From assembly GCA_051954695.1 (NCBI GenBank), contig JBQCHL010000007.1, positions 145,822 through 209,821 on the forward strand: 64,000 nt of DNA, written 5' to 3'. The stretch's first letter is position 1. Every line of letters starts with the position of its first letter. Under the pieces are notes generated by a model, which saw nothing but the letters and a program-made list of their open reading frames with translations, was not told the origin of the DNA and made no database searches. The position numbers and the translations under genes are program-made. The DNA comes from Terrimonas_A sp051954695 (GTDB taxonomy: Bacteria; Bacteroidota; Bacteroidia; Chitinophagales; Chitinophagaceae). Shown in pieces: positions 35,598 to 45,006 of this stretch.

Positions 35598-36099
35598 TCT
35601 CTGGCGGGGTGCTGATCTTAAAGGAAAAATTGCGCTGTGCAATGTAACTCGTTACCACCACCACTATCACAGTAAACACCTGTGCAATAACAGGGTAGAT
35701 ATGGAATATTTCCACCAATATTTTCAGCAGGATGTAATTCAGCGCCAGGTTGAACAGGCAGACCGTGAAATAGCGGAAAAACTGCTTTCTTACAGGAATG
35801 TCAGAGTCGCTGAACACCACGAATTTCATCAGCAGGAAGCCAAAGAAAACATTAAAGACAAAAGAAAAGAATAAGGCGGCCACGTGGGCTTTCAGCGCAT
35901 AAAACCCAAAATGAAAGGTCTTTTCCCGGAGAATATATTTAAATGATATCAAATAAAGCAGGAATCCCAGCAACATATTCACTCCTCCGCACACGGCATA
36001 CCGGAAAGTTTGGAGGTTCATGATCTTTCGGAAAGGTGGGTGGAAGAAATCTATGAGGGGGAGCAGGAAACTGGTAGCGCTATGAATATGTTTCTTCAT
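35587..36099 (-). CDS. GtrA family membrane protein
   Basis: 170 aa, four membrane spans. The N-terminus LIDFFHPPFRKIMNLQTFRYAVCGG is the Bacteroidota GtrA start, and NFSFKISTPPEIKD ends the last span. GtrA proteins are thought to move polyprenyl-phosphate-linked sugars across the inner membrane for cell-surface glycan. No glycosyltransferase lies next to it. Confidence 0.9.
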   Translation of the reverse strand: MKKHIHSATSFLLPLIDFFHPPFRKIMNLQTFRYAVCGGVNMLLGFLLYLISFKYILREKTFHFGFYALKAHVAALFFSFVFNVFFGFLLMKFVVFSDSDIPVRKQFFRYFTVCLFNLALNYILLKILVEIFHIYPVIAQVFTVIVVVVTSYIAQRNFSFKISTPPEIKD

Positions 36100-36155
36100 G
36101 GTGGGGTAAAAATATTACAAGTTTGCGGTTTAACGGTTCGCAGGCCCGGTTTTCA

Positions 36156-36163
36156 TAAATTTG
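36156..36163 (+). promoter_or_regulatory. -7 element for argS
   Basis: TAAATTTG, exact TAnnTTTG, 19 bases before the argS ATG. Confidence 0.5.
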
Positions 36164-36182
36164 CGGCTAAAAATACAGAAGG

Positions 36183-37961
36183 ATGGGCATTGTAACACAG
36201 GTAAAGCCGCTGATAGTAAAGGCGCTGAAAGATTTATACAGTCACGATTCACAGGAAGCAGATCTCACGATCAATATCACTAAACCTGAATTTGAAGGAG
36301 ATTATACACTGGTGCTTTTCTCATTTGTAAAGGTCCTCAAAAAATCGCCTGAGCAATTGGGAAATGAGATCGGGGAATACCTGGTAAACCGCCATGGTGA
36401 GCTTTTCACTGCTTTCAACGTGATCAAGGGCTTTCTGAACCTGACCATTGCGGATGCCTACTGGAAAGGGTTTCTGCAATCAGCTTTTAATGATAAGAAC
36501 CTTGGGCATAAAAGACCATTGGAAAAAACAGTGATTGTAGAGTACTCCTCTCCCAACACCAATAAGCCCCTGCACCTGGGGCATCTCCGTAATAATTTCC
36601 TGGGCTGGAGCGTAGCCCAATTATTAAAAACATCCGGTTATGATGTGGTAAAAACAGCTATCCTGAACGACCGCGGCATCCATATCTGCAAATCCATGGT
36701 AGCCTGGCAATGGTTTGCCAATGGAGCAACCCCTGATTCTACCGGTATCAAGGGCGACCATTTCGTAGGCGATTATTATGTGATGTTTGGTACCGAGCAC
36801 AAGAAAGAAATGGAAAAGCTGATCGCAGATGGCATGAGCAAAGAGGATGCAGAGAAGAACGCCCCCATCATGAAAGCCGCACAGGGAATGCTGCTCGATT
36901 GGGAAAACGGCGACCCCGAAGTAAGGACCCTCTGGCAAAAAATGAACAATTGGGTATACGAGGGATTTAATGAAACATACACCAAGATCGGCAGCGATTT
37001 TGACAAAAACTATTTCGAAAGCGAAACCTATCTCCTGGGAAAAGAATTCGTGGAAGAAGGATTGAAAAAAGGGGTATTCTATAAAAAAGAAGACGGCAGC
37101 GTCTGGATCGACCTTACAGCCGAAGGCCTGGATGAAAAACTCGTATTGAGAAAAGACGGCACATCCGTATACATAACACAGGACCTCGGCCTGGCAGAAG
37201 AAAAATTCCAGGAGTTCCATTACGACCAGAGCATCTATGTGATCGCTGACGAACAGAACTATCACATGAAAGTGCTTAAGCTTATTCTGCAAAAACTGGG
37301 CAAACCCTATGCAGACGGTATTTACCATCTTAGCTACGGCCTGGTAGAGCTGCCATCCGGCCGTATGAAAACCCGCGAAGGCACCGTAGTGGACGCCGAT
37401 GATCTTATCGAAGAATTAAAAAAAGTAGCCCGCGAAAAAACAGAAGAACTTGGCAAGGTAAAAGACTTCAACCCCGGAGAACTGAACGAACTGTATGAAA
37501 CGATCGCGCTGGGCGCACTCAAGTTCTTCCTGTTAAGAGTAGATCCCAAAAAGAAAATGGTGTTCAACCCTGAAGACAGCATCGACTTCCACGGTTTCAC
37601 CGGCCCCTTTATCCAGTTCATTCATGCAAGGATAAAATCAATCCTCCGCAAAGAATCGCCCGATCATATCGGCGGTAAAGCCAACGGCCAGTTATTACCC
37701 AAAGAAAAAGAACTGATCGTATTGCTGGAACAATACTCCACCATCATAGAGCAAGCCTGCCAGGACCACAACCCATCCCTGGTAGCGATCTATGCATACG
37801 ATGTAGCCAAAACATTCAGCTCTTTCTATACCGACCACTCTGTATTGAATGCTGAATCCGAACAGAAAAAACAATTGCGTTTACAGATCAGTGCGCTCAC
37901 TGGTAATGTAATTGCAGGAAGTATGGCGCTACTGGGAATCAAAGTACCCGAACGAATGTAA
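36183..37961 (+). CDS. argS: arginine--tRNA ligase
   Basis: 592 aa class I synthetase. N-terminal tRNA-binding domain, then the active site with SSPNTNKPLHLGHLRNN (HIGH-type motif HLGH) and AILNDRGIHICKSM; the KMSKS-like loop is GRMKTREG; C-terminal DALR anticodon domain (GPFIQFIHARIKSILRK, AKTFSSFYTDHSVL). Full length. A heptad array begins two bases after the stop. Confidence 0.98.
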   Translation: MGIVTQVKPLIVKALKDLYSHDSQEADLTINITKPEFEGDYTLVLFSFVKVLKKSPEQLGNEIGEYLVNRHGELFTAFNVIKGFLNLTIADAYWKGFLQSAFNDKNLGHKRPLEKTVIVEYSSPNTNKPLHLGHLRNNFLGWSVAQLLKTSGYDVVKTAILNDRGIHICKSMVAWQWFANGATPDSTGIKGDHFVGDYYVMFGTEHKKEMEKLIADGMSKEDAEKNAPIMKAAQGMLLDWENGDPEVRTLWQKMNNWVYEGFNETYTKIGSDFDKNYFESETYLLGKEFVEEGLKKGVFYKKEDGSVWIDLTAEGLDEKLVLRKDGTSVYITQDLGLAEEKFQEFHYDQSIYVIADEQNYHMKVLKLILQKLGKPYADGIYHLSYGLVELPSGRMKTREGTVVDADDLIEELKKVAREKTEELGKVKDFNPGELNELYETIALGALKFFLLRVDPKKKMVFNPEDSIDFHGFTGPFIQFIHARIKSILRKESPDHIGGKANGQLLPKEKELIVLLEQYSTIIEQACQDHNPSLVAIYAYDVAKTFSSFYTDHSVLNAESEQKKQLRLQISALTGNVIAGSMALLGIKVPERM

Positions 37962-37963
37962 AA

Positions 37964-38000
37964 TGAGTCGGGAGTTTTTAGTCGGCAATCAGTAGTCCGG
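37964..38000 (+). repeat. AGTC heptad array, copy e
   Basis: Five heptads right after argS, reading AGTC away from the gene; 31 of 37 bases match the inverted copy f across the terminator hairpin. Confidence 0.85.
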
Positions 38001-38015
38001 ACTACCTTAAAATAC

Positions 38016-38047
38016 AAACAAGCATTACGTTATCGTAATGCTTGTTT
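38016..38047. terminator. bidirectional terminator between argS and the TPR gene
   Basis: Perfect 14-bp stem AAACAAGCATTACG and complement, loop TTAT, flanked by A/T runs; sits midway between heptad arms e and f. Confidence 0.88.
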
Positions 38048-38061
38048 AATAATATTGAGAA

Positions 38062-38098
38062 CCCGACTATCGACTGCCGACTAAAGATTCCCGACTCA
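38062..38098 (-). repeat. AGTC heptad array, copy f
   Basis: Inverted partner of copy e, ending one base before the stop codon of the TPR gene. Confidence 0.85.
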
Positions 38099-38099
38099 A

Positions 38100-39149
38100 C
38101 TACAGCCCCCCCGGTAACTTCTTCTCCTTTTTCAGCGAAGCCAAGCTTGGGTCCATTTCAATCGCTTTATCGCAAAGCCGCTGGCCCTTTTCCTTCTCTC
38201 CTTTTTTCTGGTAACACATGCCGATCATGTATAAAGCAGATGCATTTTCTTTATCGTAAGCCAGCATCTGGTCCCAGTAATCCATTGCCTGCTGGTATTT
38301 GCCTTTGAAATAATATGCTTCAGCCATCATGTTGAGGATATTCATGTCACTGGGGCGTTTCTTCAATATTTCTCCGAGGATGGAAACACCCTGTTCCAGT
38401 TCGCCGGCATTCAGGTAAGCGATACCAAGGTTTTCCAGGTATTCGTTATCTCTTTTATATCCTTTTTCTGCAGCAAGCAGCATATACTTCAGAGCATTCT
38501 TGTCTTCATGAATAGCATAGTAGATAAGGCTCAGCTCATATATCCAGTTATTTTTTGAAGGATCCAGTTCAATTGCTTTCTGGAAAAAAGGGATGCTTTG
38601 TTTATAGTTCTGCATATCAGCATAGCAGCGGGCCATCATATAAGGCACTTCCGCATTTTGCGGATCTTCCTTGCCGGCAGTGGTCAGATGCTTGATCGCT
38701 TCACCATAGTTTTCCTGGTCGTAATTTATTTTACCAATGTAATAGCTCACTTTTTCTGAAGGATCAGCCTGTTTCAGTTTGGATGCGTATAGAAGCACAT
38801 CATCCTGCTGACGGAGATTATACGACAGGGTCATCAGTTGCTTATAGGTAGCTGCACTGTTATCGCCCAACTCAACCAGTTTTTTGTAATACTCTCTTGC
38901 CTGCGGGTAACGGCGCATGTCAAAGCTGGCAGAAGCCAACTCCGTAATTACAGCTTTATTATTGGGATTATAAGTGGCTGCTTTCTCAAATTGCTTGAAA
39001 GACTCCAGCCTACGGCCATTAGCTTTTTCTTGTAAACCTTTTTCGAGGAAATAAGAAGCACTATCAGAAGGTGCAACAGAAGATTGGGATGCTGCCACCA
39101 AACTGCACAAAGTCAAAACGCCCAGCACGGGTAGGGTTTTAAGGATCAT
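38100..39149 (-). CDS. secreted tetratricopeptide repeat protein
   Basis: 349 aa with a signal peptide (ends LVAASQ). About eight TPR units fill the protein (KQFEKAATYNPNNKAVITEL, AREYYKKLVELGDNSAATYK, GEAIKHLTTAGKEDPQNAEV, AMDYWDQMLAYDKENASALY). Periplasmic scaffold for protein contacts; partners unknown. Monocistronic. Confidence 0.88.
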   Translation of the reverse strand: MILKTLPVLGVLTLCSLVAASQSSVAPSDSASYFLEKGLQEKANGRRLESFKQFEKAATYNPNNKAVITELASASFDMRRYPQAREYYKKLVELGDNSAATYKQLMTLSYNLRQQDDVLLYASKLKQADPSEKVSYYIGKINYDQENYGEAIKHLTTAGKEDPQNAEVPYMMARCYADMQNYKQSIPFFQKAIELDPSKNNWIYELSLIYYAIHEDKNALKYMLLAAEKGYKRDNEYLENLGIAYLNAGELEQGVSILGEILKKRPSDMNILNMMAEAYYFKGKYQQAMDYWDQMLAYDKENASALYMIGMCYQKKGEKEKGQRLCDKAIEMDPSLASLKKEKKLPGGL

Positions 39150-39233
39150 TGGAAAACGGATTTGATCTAAAATAGGATTTTAAATATAGTATGAACGCTG
39201 ATTCATGACTATTTGACATTAAAGATAGACCAT

Positions 39234-41270
39234 TTATTTGAGAATCACCGCACCAAGGGCAGGCAAATTTACCTGCAGGCGGTATCTTAACTTATCTTTA
39301 TCCACCAGGCTCGCCCGGATATCGGGATTGAAAACAGTGCCTGTACCCCAAAACGACGAACTGTCACTATTGAACAACTCCATCGTATATAATTTTCCAT
39401 CTATATATATTTCCCAGTCGTTCCGAACCACTGGTGTCATATTCAGGATGATCAGCAGATCATCTTCCTGCTTTTTTCCTTTCCGGCAATAAACTATCAC
39501 TGATTCTGCCCGGTGATCGAGGTCAACCCATTCAAAACCGGCCGGATCAAATTGTAACTCATATAGCGCAGGCTCAGAACGAAGAAGCTGGTTCAGCCTG
39601 CTTACACAATCTTTCAGCAACCGGTGGCCCTCATATTGAAGCAGGGGCCAGCTCAGTTCCGTTTTATAATTCCATTCAACGGTTTGCCCGAATTCGTCAC
39701 CCATGAAAAGCAATTTAGCTCCGGGATGAGTCCACATATATGTATACATCAACCGGAGATTGGCGAATTTCTGCCATTCATCCCCCGGCATTTTATAGAG
39801 CATGGGGCTCTTGCCATGCACTACTTCATCATGGCTGAGAGGAAGCATAAAGTTCTCATCATAGAAATACATCATGCTGAAGCTGAACTTATCCTGTGAG
39901 CCAGGCCGCAGCAATGGGTCCAGTTTAAAGTAATCCAATGTATCGTGCATCCAGCCCATCATCCACTTCATGCCAAAGCCGAGTCCATCCTGCCAGGTAG
40001 GTCTTGATATGCCCGGCCAGTCAGTGGCTTCTTCGGCAATGGTTTGCACATCGGGAAAATCGCGGAAGATAGTTTCATTGAGATCTTTTAAAAAGGCGAT
40101 CGCTTCCAGGTTTCCATCTCCCCCAAATTCATTGGGCTCCCACTCTCCTTCTTCCCTTGAATAATTCAGTTTGAGCATGGAACTCACCGCGTCCACCCTT
40201 ATGCCATCTATATGAAACAGATCAAGCCAGAAACGGGCGCTGCTGATCAGGAATGATTTTACTTCTCCTCTTTTATAATTGAAAATATAACTGTTCCAAT
40301 CCGGGTGAAATCCCTTGCGCATATCGGCATACTCATAGGTATGCGTGCCATCGAACATATACAGGCCATGCGCATCATAAGGAAAATGAGATGGCACCCA
40401 ATCGAAGATCACACCAATACCCTGTTGATGAAAAGCATCTATTAAACGCATCAATCCCTGCGGATCACCAAACCTTGAAGTGGCCGCAAAAAAACCGGTG
40501 CATTGATAACCCCAGCTTCCATCGAACGGATGTTCCATTACGGGCATGAACTCGACATGTGTAAAGCCCATTTCTTTTACATAAGGCACTAACAGTTCGC
40601 ATAGCTGATCATATGTATTGTAACTCTCTTCATCAGTAGGAACAGGTCTTTGCCAACTGGCAAGATGCACTTCATACACACTCCAGGGAGCATCCAGTGC
40701 ATTATGTTTATGACGGGTGTTCATCCATTCCTGGTCGTGCCATTCATAATACATATCCCAGGTAATGGATGCTGTATGAGGTCTTTTTTCCCAGAAATTA
40801 GCAAGAGGGTCTCCTTTCTCTGTTTCCCTTTCTTCAAAGCCGGTGATATGATACTTATAAGCTTCCCCAAGATTGAAGCCCGGGATAAAGCCTTCCCATA
40901 TACCACTTTTATCCCAACGTGGGGTAAGGGGATGCAGGTGTGGTTCCCATTTATTGAAATGACCTATCACAGACACACGGGTAGCATTCGGAGCCCATAC
41001 ACAGAAATACATTCCCCATACATTATTTACCTGCAGGGAATGTGATCCGAATTTTTTATAAATGGAATAATGTGTGCCTTGCTGAAAATTGATGATATCC
41101 TCATCATTCAGTAAGGAATAAGTCCATACAGGCTTACTTGTATCTACAAAATGGGTTTCTTCATATTTTGAGGGAGTGGTATCTTCTCCGGATGGCGACA
41201 ATAACTTTTCGTTATTTCTTCCATTTCCCCCTTTCATCTCAGTTCCCATATCTTTTTTCTGGCTGGCCAT
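39234..41270 (-). CDS. glgB: 1,4-alpha-glucan branching enzyme
   Basis: 678 aa. Makes alpha-1,6 branches in glycogen. CBM48 domain (GTHYSIYKKFGSHSLQVNNV, CVWAPNATRVSVIGHFNKW), then GH13 barrel: VYEVHLASWQRP, DWVPSHFP, DGIRVDAVSSML with the nucleophile (about 358), IAEEATDW (about 410), LSHDEVVHGK (about 480), and the all-beta C-terminal domain. The first 40 residues are a charged extension. Separated from glgC/glgA by 8 kb but same strand. Confidence 0.96.
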   Translation of the reverse strand: MASQKKDMGTEMKGGNGRNNEKLLSPSGEDTTPSKYEETHFVDTSKPVWTYSLLNDEDIINFQQGTHYSIYKKFGSHSLQVNNVWGMYFCVWAPNATRVSVIGHFNKWEPHLHPLTPRWDKSGIWEGFIPGFNLGEAYKYHITGFEERETEKGDPLANFWEKRPHTASITWDMYYEWHDQEWMNTRHKHNALDAPWSVYEVHLASWQRPVPTDEESYNTYDQLCELLVPYVKEMGFTHVEFMPVMEHPFDGSWGYQCTGFFAATSRFGDPQGLMRLIDAFHQQGIGVIFDWVPSHFPYDAHGLYMFDGTHTYEYADMRKGFHPDWNSYIFNYKRGEVKSFLISSARFWLDLFHIDGIRVDAVSSMLKLNYSREEGEWEPNEFGGDGNLEAIAFLKDLNETIFRDFPDVQTIAEEATDWPGISRPTWQDGLGFGMKWMMGWMHDTLDYFKLDPLLRPGSQDKFSFSMMYFYDENFMLPLSHDEVVHGKSPMLYKMPGDEWQKFANLRLMYTYMWTHPGAKLLFMGDEFGQTVEWNYKTELSWPLLQYEGHRLLKDCVSRLNQLLRSEPALYELQFDPAGFEWVDLDHRAESVIVYCRKGKKQEDDLLIILNMTPVVRNDWEIYIDGKLYTMELFNSDSSSFWGTGTVFNPDIRASLVDKDKLRYRLQVNLPALGAVILK

Positions 41271-41466
41271 ATATTTTATGTATGGAATTTTATGAATTGT
41301 GCGTCTGATTACAACTTACATCTTTTTATTGAAATATTAACACGATGAAGAGCTTGCTGGTTATAATAAATAACCGGAAATCAGCATTTTTGTGTCACTC
41401 ATGTAAATATTGAATTGCGTACCCAGCTTAATCAATACTTTGCATCACCAACCATATAAACCGCCA

Positions 41467-44226
41467 ATGAGAAAACTACTCTATGCTTTCCTGCTGATCT
41501 GTGCCTCGCAGACAGCCTTCTCTCAAATATCATCTCTTAAAGGAAGCACCCGTGATACACTGGAAAAGAAAAATCTTTCGAACGCTGTAATTACCCTTTT
41601 ACGCCCTTCCGATTCTGTGCTGGTGAAATATGCCCGCACTGATACAAAAGGCGATTTCACCATTGATGGCCTGGATGGTGGAGAATACATCATGCTGGTC
41701 AGTTATCCCAAGTTCGCTGATTATTCTGATAAAGTAACCATCCCTGCAGGTCAGCAACTGGATATTGGCAGGGTCCCCCTCACTCCTAAAAACCTTTTAT
41801 TGCAGGAAGTGATCGTAAGGGCCAACAATACCATCAAAATAAAAGGCGATACTACCGAATTCAATGCCGACAGTTTTAAAGTACGTGAAGGTGCTACTGT
41901 GGAAGAATTGTTGAAAGTAATTCCCGGCATGCAGGTCAACAGTAAAGGTGAAATAACCGCACAGGGAAAAAGGGTTGATAAAGTGCTGGTAGATGGTGAA
42001 GAATTTTTTGGTGCCGACCCAACAATAGCTACGCAAAATATCGGTGCCAAAGCTGTAGACAAAGTGCAGGTGTATGATACCAAAACAGAACAGGACCAAT
42101 TGAAAGGCATCGGCGCAGCCGGTGACGGGAATAAGACCATTAATATCAAACTGAAAGAAAGTGCCAAGAAAGGTTACTTCGGAAAAGCCGAAGCAAGCAG
42201 CAACTTCGATAAGCTCCACAATGGCAAGCTGATGTTCAACAATTTCAAGGGCAGTCAGAAAATATCTGTATACGGTACCAAAAGCAACGTAAATACCGGA
42301 AGCCTGGGTTGGGAAGAAAGGAATAAGATGGGCGTTGAAGAAGATATGGAGTATGATGAGATCGGTGGTTATTATTACAGTTATGGTGATGGCAACAATG
42401 AGTTCAACGATTGGAATCTCCGTGGCATTCCCAATGCACATACAGTTGGTGCGTTGTATGGCAATAAATGGAATGAAGACAAGCATAAGCTGAACCTCTC
42501 TTATCTCTACAACAGGCTTGGTACAAAGAATACCACTACTACCCTGTCTCAAACTTTGCTGAAAGACACTACGCTTACCAATAATTCTGTCTCCCGCTCA
42601 GAAGGCCTGACCCAACAGCATTCAGCAAATGGAAAATACGAATGGAAGCTTGACTCACTGACCTCTTTTAAATACACTGTAGCGGGTTCTTACAAACTGA
42701 AAGACACCTATACGGATAGCTATAGTGAGTCTTTTAGAGACAGTGTTCTTTTAAATAACAACAACCGCTTCAATCAAATCAACTCTACCAAAAAGCAACT
42801 GGACAATACACTTACGTATAAGCAATTGTTCAAGAAAAAGAATCGCCAGTTAATGGCAACTTTGAGGTTGGGCCTGATCGAAGATGAATCGACTGCTTTA
42901 CTTACTTCCACTACAAAGTTTTATAAGAACAATGCTCTTGATTCAACAGACCTTACCGATCAGCAAAAGATCAATACCGGCAATTCCACTACTTACGGCA
43001 CTAAGATCACTTACAACGAGCCGCTCGGTAATGAATGGAACCTGGTGGCGGAGTACAGCTTCAATAAAAATGTTTCCAACTCCCACCGCAATAGCTACGA
43101 CAAAGATGTGGATGGAAAATACACCGACTATAATCCTTTCTTCAGTAATAATTTCGACCTGGATGCCACTTCCAACAGCGGAACACTGACAGCCCGGTAT
43201 ATGGGTAAAAAACTGCGCCTGGTATTGGGTACAGGCCTTTCTGCCATCCGCCTTAATATGAAGAATCTTGACCAGAATACCAGGACAAAATATAACTTCA
43301 CAGGCTTCACTCCCACTGCACAGTTTGGTTATAAACTGACTAACCAATCAGGTCTTTCCATCTCTTACCGTGGTAATACCGTGCAGCCGAACCTGAGCCA
43401 GTTGCAGCCACTGCCTAATAACAGTAACCCATTAGATATCTATATTGGTAATCCTGATCTTAAAGTTGGGTTCAATCACAGCATTGGCCTTAGTTTCAAT
43501 GATTACAAAGTGCTGAGTGGAAAATACACTTTTGCCAACCTGGGTGTTACTTTTAACAATAATGCTATCACTAATTTCAGTGATGTTGATCTTGAATCAG
43601 GTAAAAGGACCTACTACCCGATAAATGTAAATGGCAACTACAACTATTATTTCTGGAGCGTTTGGAATTCTGGCCAGGGCGACAAAAAACTGAGTCATGA
43701 AATCCAACCCGGCGCAAATGGAGGCCGGTCTGTCAACTTTATCAATGGGGAACGGAATGTTAACACTTATTCTACCCTTTCACTGGGTTATGGCATTCGT
43801 TATTCTGCACAGGACAAATACAATTTTTATGTTGGCCCCAATATCAGCCGCAACCTGTCCAAATCATCACTGCGGCCTACTGCCAATAACAACTACTGGT
43901 CTTATGGCGGAAGAGTCAATGGATGGCTGAAACTTCCCTGGAACCTGGAGATCGATTCTGATGCAGATTTCAATCTCCGCCAGAAAACACCGACATTCAA
44001 TGACAATGTGAGCATCATTGTCTGGAATGCACAGCTGACAAAGAAATTCCTGAAAGACAAATCACTCAGGCTTAGCGCGATCGCTCATGATATCCTGAAC
44101 AAGAATATTGGCTTTAACCGGACGATCAACAGCAACTTTATCAATGAAGAACGTTATGACAGGCTGGCAAGGTATTTCCTGCTTCAGCTTAGCTGGACAT
44201 TCAATAAAATGCCCGGCTCCAAATAA
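41467..44226 (+). CDS. TonB-dependent-receptor-like outer membrane beta-barrel protein
   Basis: 919 aa from ATG at 41467 with a signal peptide (ends TAFSQ). Order: carboxypeptidase-regulatory-like domain (DTLEKKNLSNAVITLLRPSD), plug-like domain (VEELLKVIPGMQVNSKGEIT, KVLVDGEEFFGADPTIATQN), then a long barrel of the OMP_b-brl_3 type ending LLQLSWTFNKMPGSK. In Bacteroidota these pair with GLPGLI proteins, as here (36-bp gap). Ligand unknown; no SusD partner, so not a classical SusCD system. Confidence 0.9.
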   Translation: MRKLLYAFLLICASQTAFSQISSLKGSTRDTLEKKNLSNAVITLLRPSDSVLVKYARTDTKGDFTIDGLDGGEYIMLVSYPKFADYSDKVTIPAGQQLDIGRVPLTPKNLLLQEVIVRANNTIKIKGDTTEFNADSFKVREGATVEELLKVIPGMQVNSKGEITAQGKRVDKVLVDGEEFFGADPTIATQNIGAKAVDKVQVYDTKTEQDQLKGIGAAGDGNKTINIKLKESAKKGYFGKAEASSNFDKLHNGKLMFNNFKGSQKISVYGTKSNVNTGSLGWEERNKMGVEEDMEYDEIGGYYYSYGDGNNEFNDWNLRGIPNAHTVGALYGNKWNEDKHKLNLSYLYNRLGTKNTTTTLSQTLLKDTTLTNNSVSRSEGLTQQHSANGKYEWKLDSLTSFKYTVAGSYKLKDTYTDSYSESFRDSVLLNNNNRFNQINSTKKQLDNTLTYKQLFKKKNRQLMATLRLGLIEDESTALLTSTTKFYKNNALDSTDLTDQQKINTGNSTTYGTKITYNEPLGNEWNLVAEYSFNKNVSNSHRNSYDKDVDGKYTDYNPFFSNNFDLDATSNSGTLTARYMGKKLRLVLGTGLSAIRLNMKNLDQNTRTKYNFTGFTPTAQFGYKLTNQSGLSISYRGNTVQPNLSQLQPLPNNSNPLDIYIGNPDLKVGFNHSIGLSFNDYKVLSGKYTFANLGVTFNNNAITNFSDVDLESGKRTYYPINVNGNYNYYFWSVWNSGQGDKKLSHEIQPGANGGRSVNFINGERNVNTYSTLSLGYGIRYSAQDKYNFYVGPNISRNLSKSSLRPTANNNYWSYGGRVNGWLKLPWNLEIDSDADFNLRQKTPTFNDNVSIIVWNAQLTKKFLKDKSLRLSAIAHDILNKNIGFNRTINSNFINEERYDRLARYFLLQLSWTFNKMPGSK

Positions 44227-44262
44227 CTGCTAAAAGATATTTCATCCTATAACCAACACAAG

Positions 44263-45006
44263 ATGAACAAACGAATTTATATCAGCCTTTTCATCTTTGC
44301 TGTTTCCTTTACAGCAAAGGCGCAACAGATATTCCTTGACAAAGTGAGTATCGAATTTGCCAAAACAGTATCTATATGGCCATTGATGAAAGAAATAGAA
44401 CCGCAGTGGTTTGAGCAGGTAAAAGATCATATGCCCAAAGAAACGGTCAGCTATTTCAATTTTACCAGTGACGGCAAACATTCATTGTATAAACGCACAA
44501 AAGAAGCAGAAATGCCCCGCGGTATGTGGTGGCAGCCCATTGCGGATGAAAATGTCATTTATAATGATTACACTACAGGCACTACCACTTCTCAAAAACC
44601 TGTGTTCGAAGAAACCTTTCTTGTACAGGACAGCCTCTCCAAAATCAAATGGAAACTGACACCTGACACAAGGATAATTGCCGGCTTTGAATGCCGCAAA
44701 GCGATCGGGATCTTATATGATACAGTGGCTGTATTTGCTTTTTATACAGATGAGATAATGGTAAATGGCGGTCCCGAAAGCATCAATGGCTTACCGGGCA
44801 TGATCCTGGGCGTCGGCATTCCGCGCCTGCATACCACCTGGTTCGCTACGAGAGTGCAGGCGCTCAACTCAGTAGAACCTAAAGCACTGACCCCTGCCAC
44901 CAAGGGGAAGAAAACAAACAAAACAGAACTACTCACTTTGCTGGATAAGGCCCTGAGCCGCGGGGAAGCCTGGGGAAAGAAAATGGTTTTAGCATTTGTG
45001 ATCTAA
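44263..45006 (+). CDS. GLPGLI family protein
   Basis: 247 aa with a signal peptide (ends FTAKAQ). The family signature appears as INGLPGMILGVGIPR; also RIIAGFECRKAIG and MPRGMWWQPI. GLPGLI proteins of Bacteroidota accompany outer-membrane barrels and have no proven role. Downstream of the barrel gene, same transcript likely. The 3' end overlaps the convergent gene by 4 bp. Confidence 0.9.
   Translation: MNKRIYISLFIFAVSFTAKAQQIFLDKVSIEFAKTVSIWPLMKEIEPQWFEQVKDHMPKETVSYFNFTSDGKHSLYKRTKEAEMPRGMWWQPIADENVIYNDYTTGTTTSQKPVFEETFLVQDSLSKIKWKLTPDTRIIAGFECRKAIGILYDTVAVFAFYTDEIMVNGGPESINGLPGMILGVGIPRLHTTWFATRVQALNSVEPKALTPATKGKKTNKTELLTLLDKALSRGEAWGKKMVLAFVI

Noticed and set aside
36624..37328. 234-codon open frame antisense to argS
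   Set aside because: Cys/Phe-rich nonsense typical of a complement frame; argS covers it fully.
41797..42552. 251-codon frame antisense to the outer membrane barrel gene
   Set aside because: The plus-strand protein is continuous through this region and has recognisable domains.
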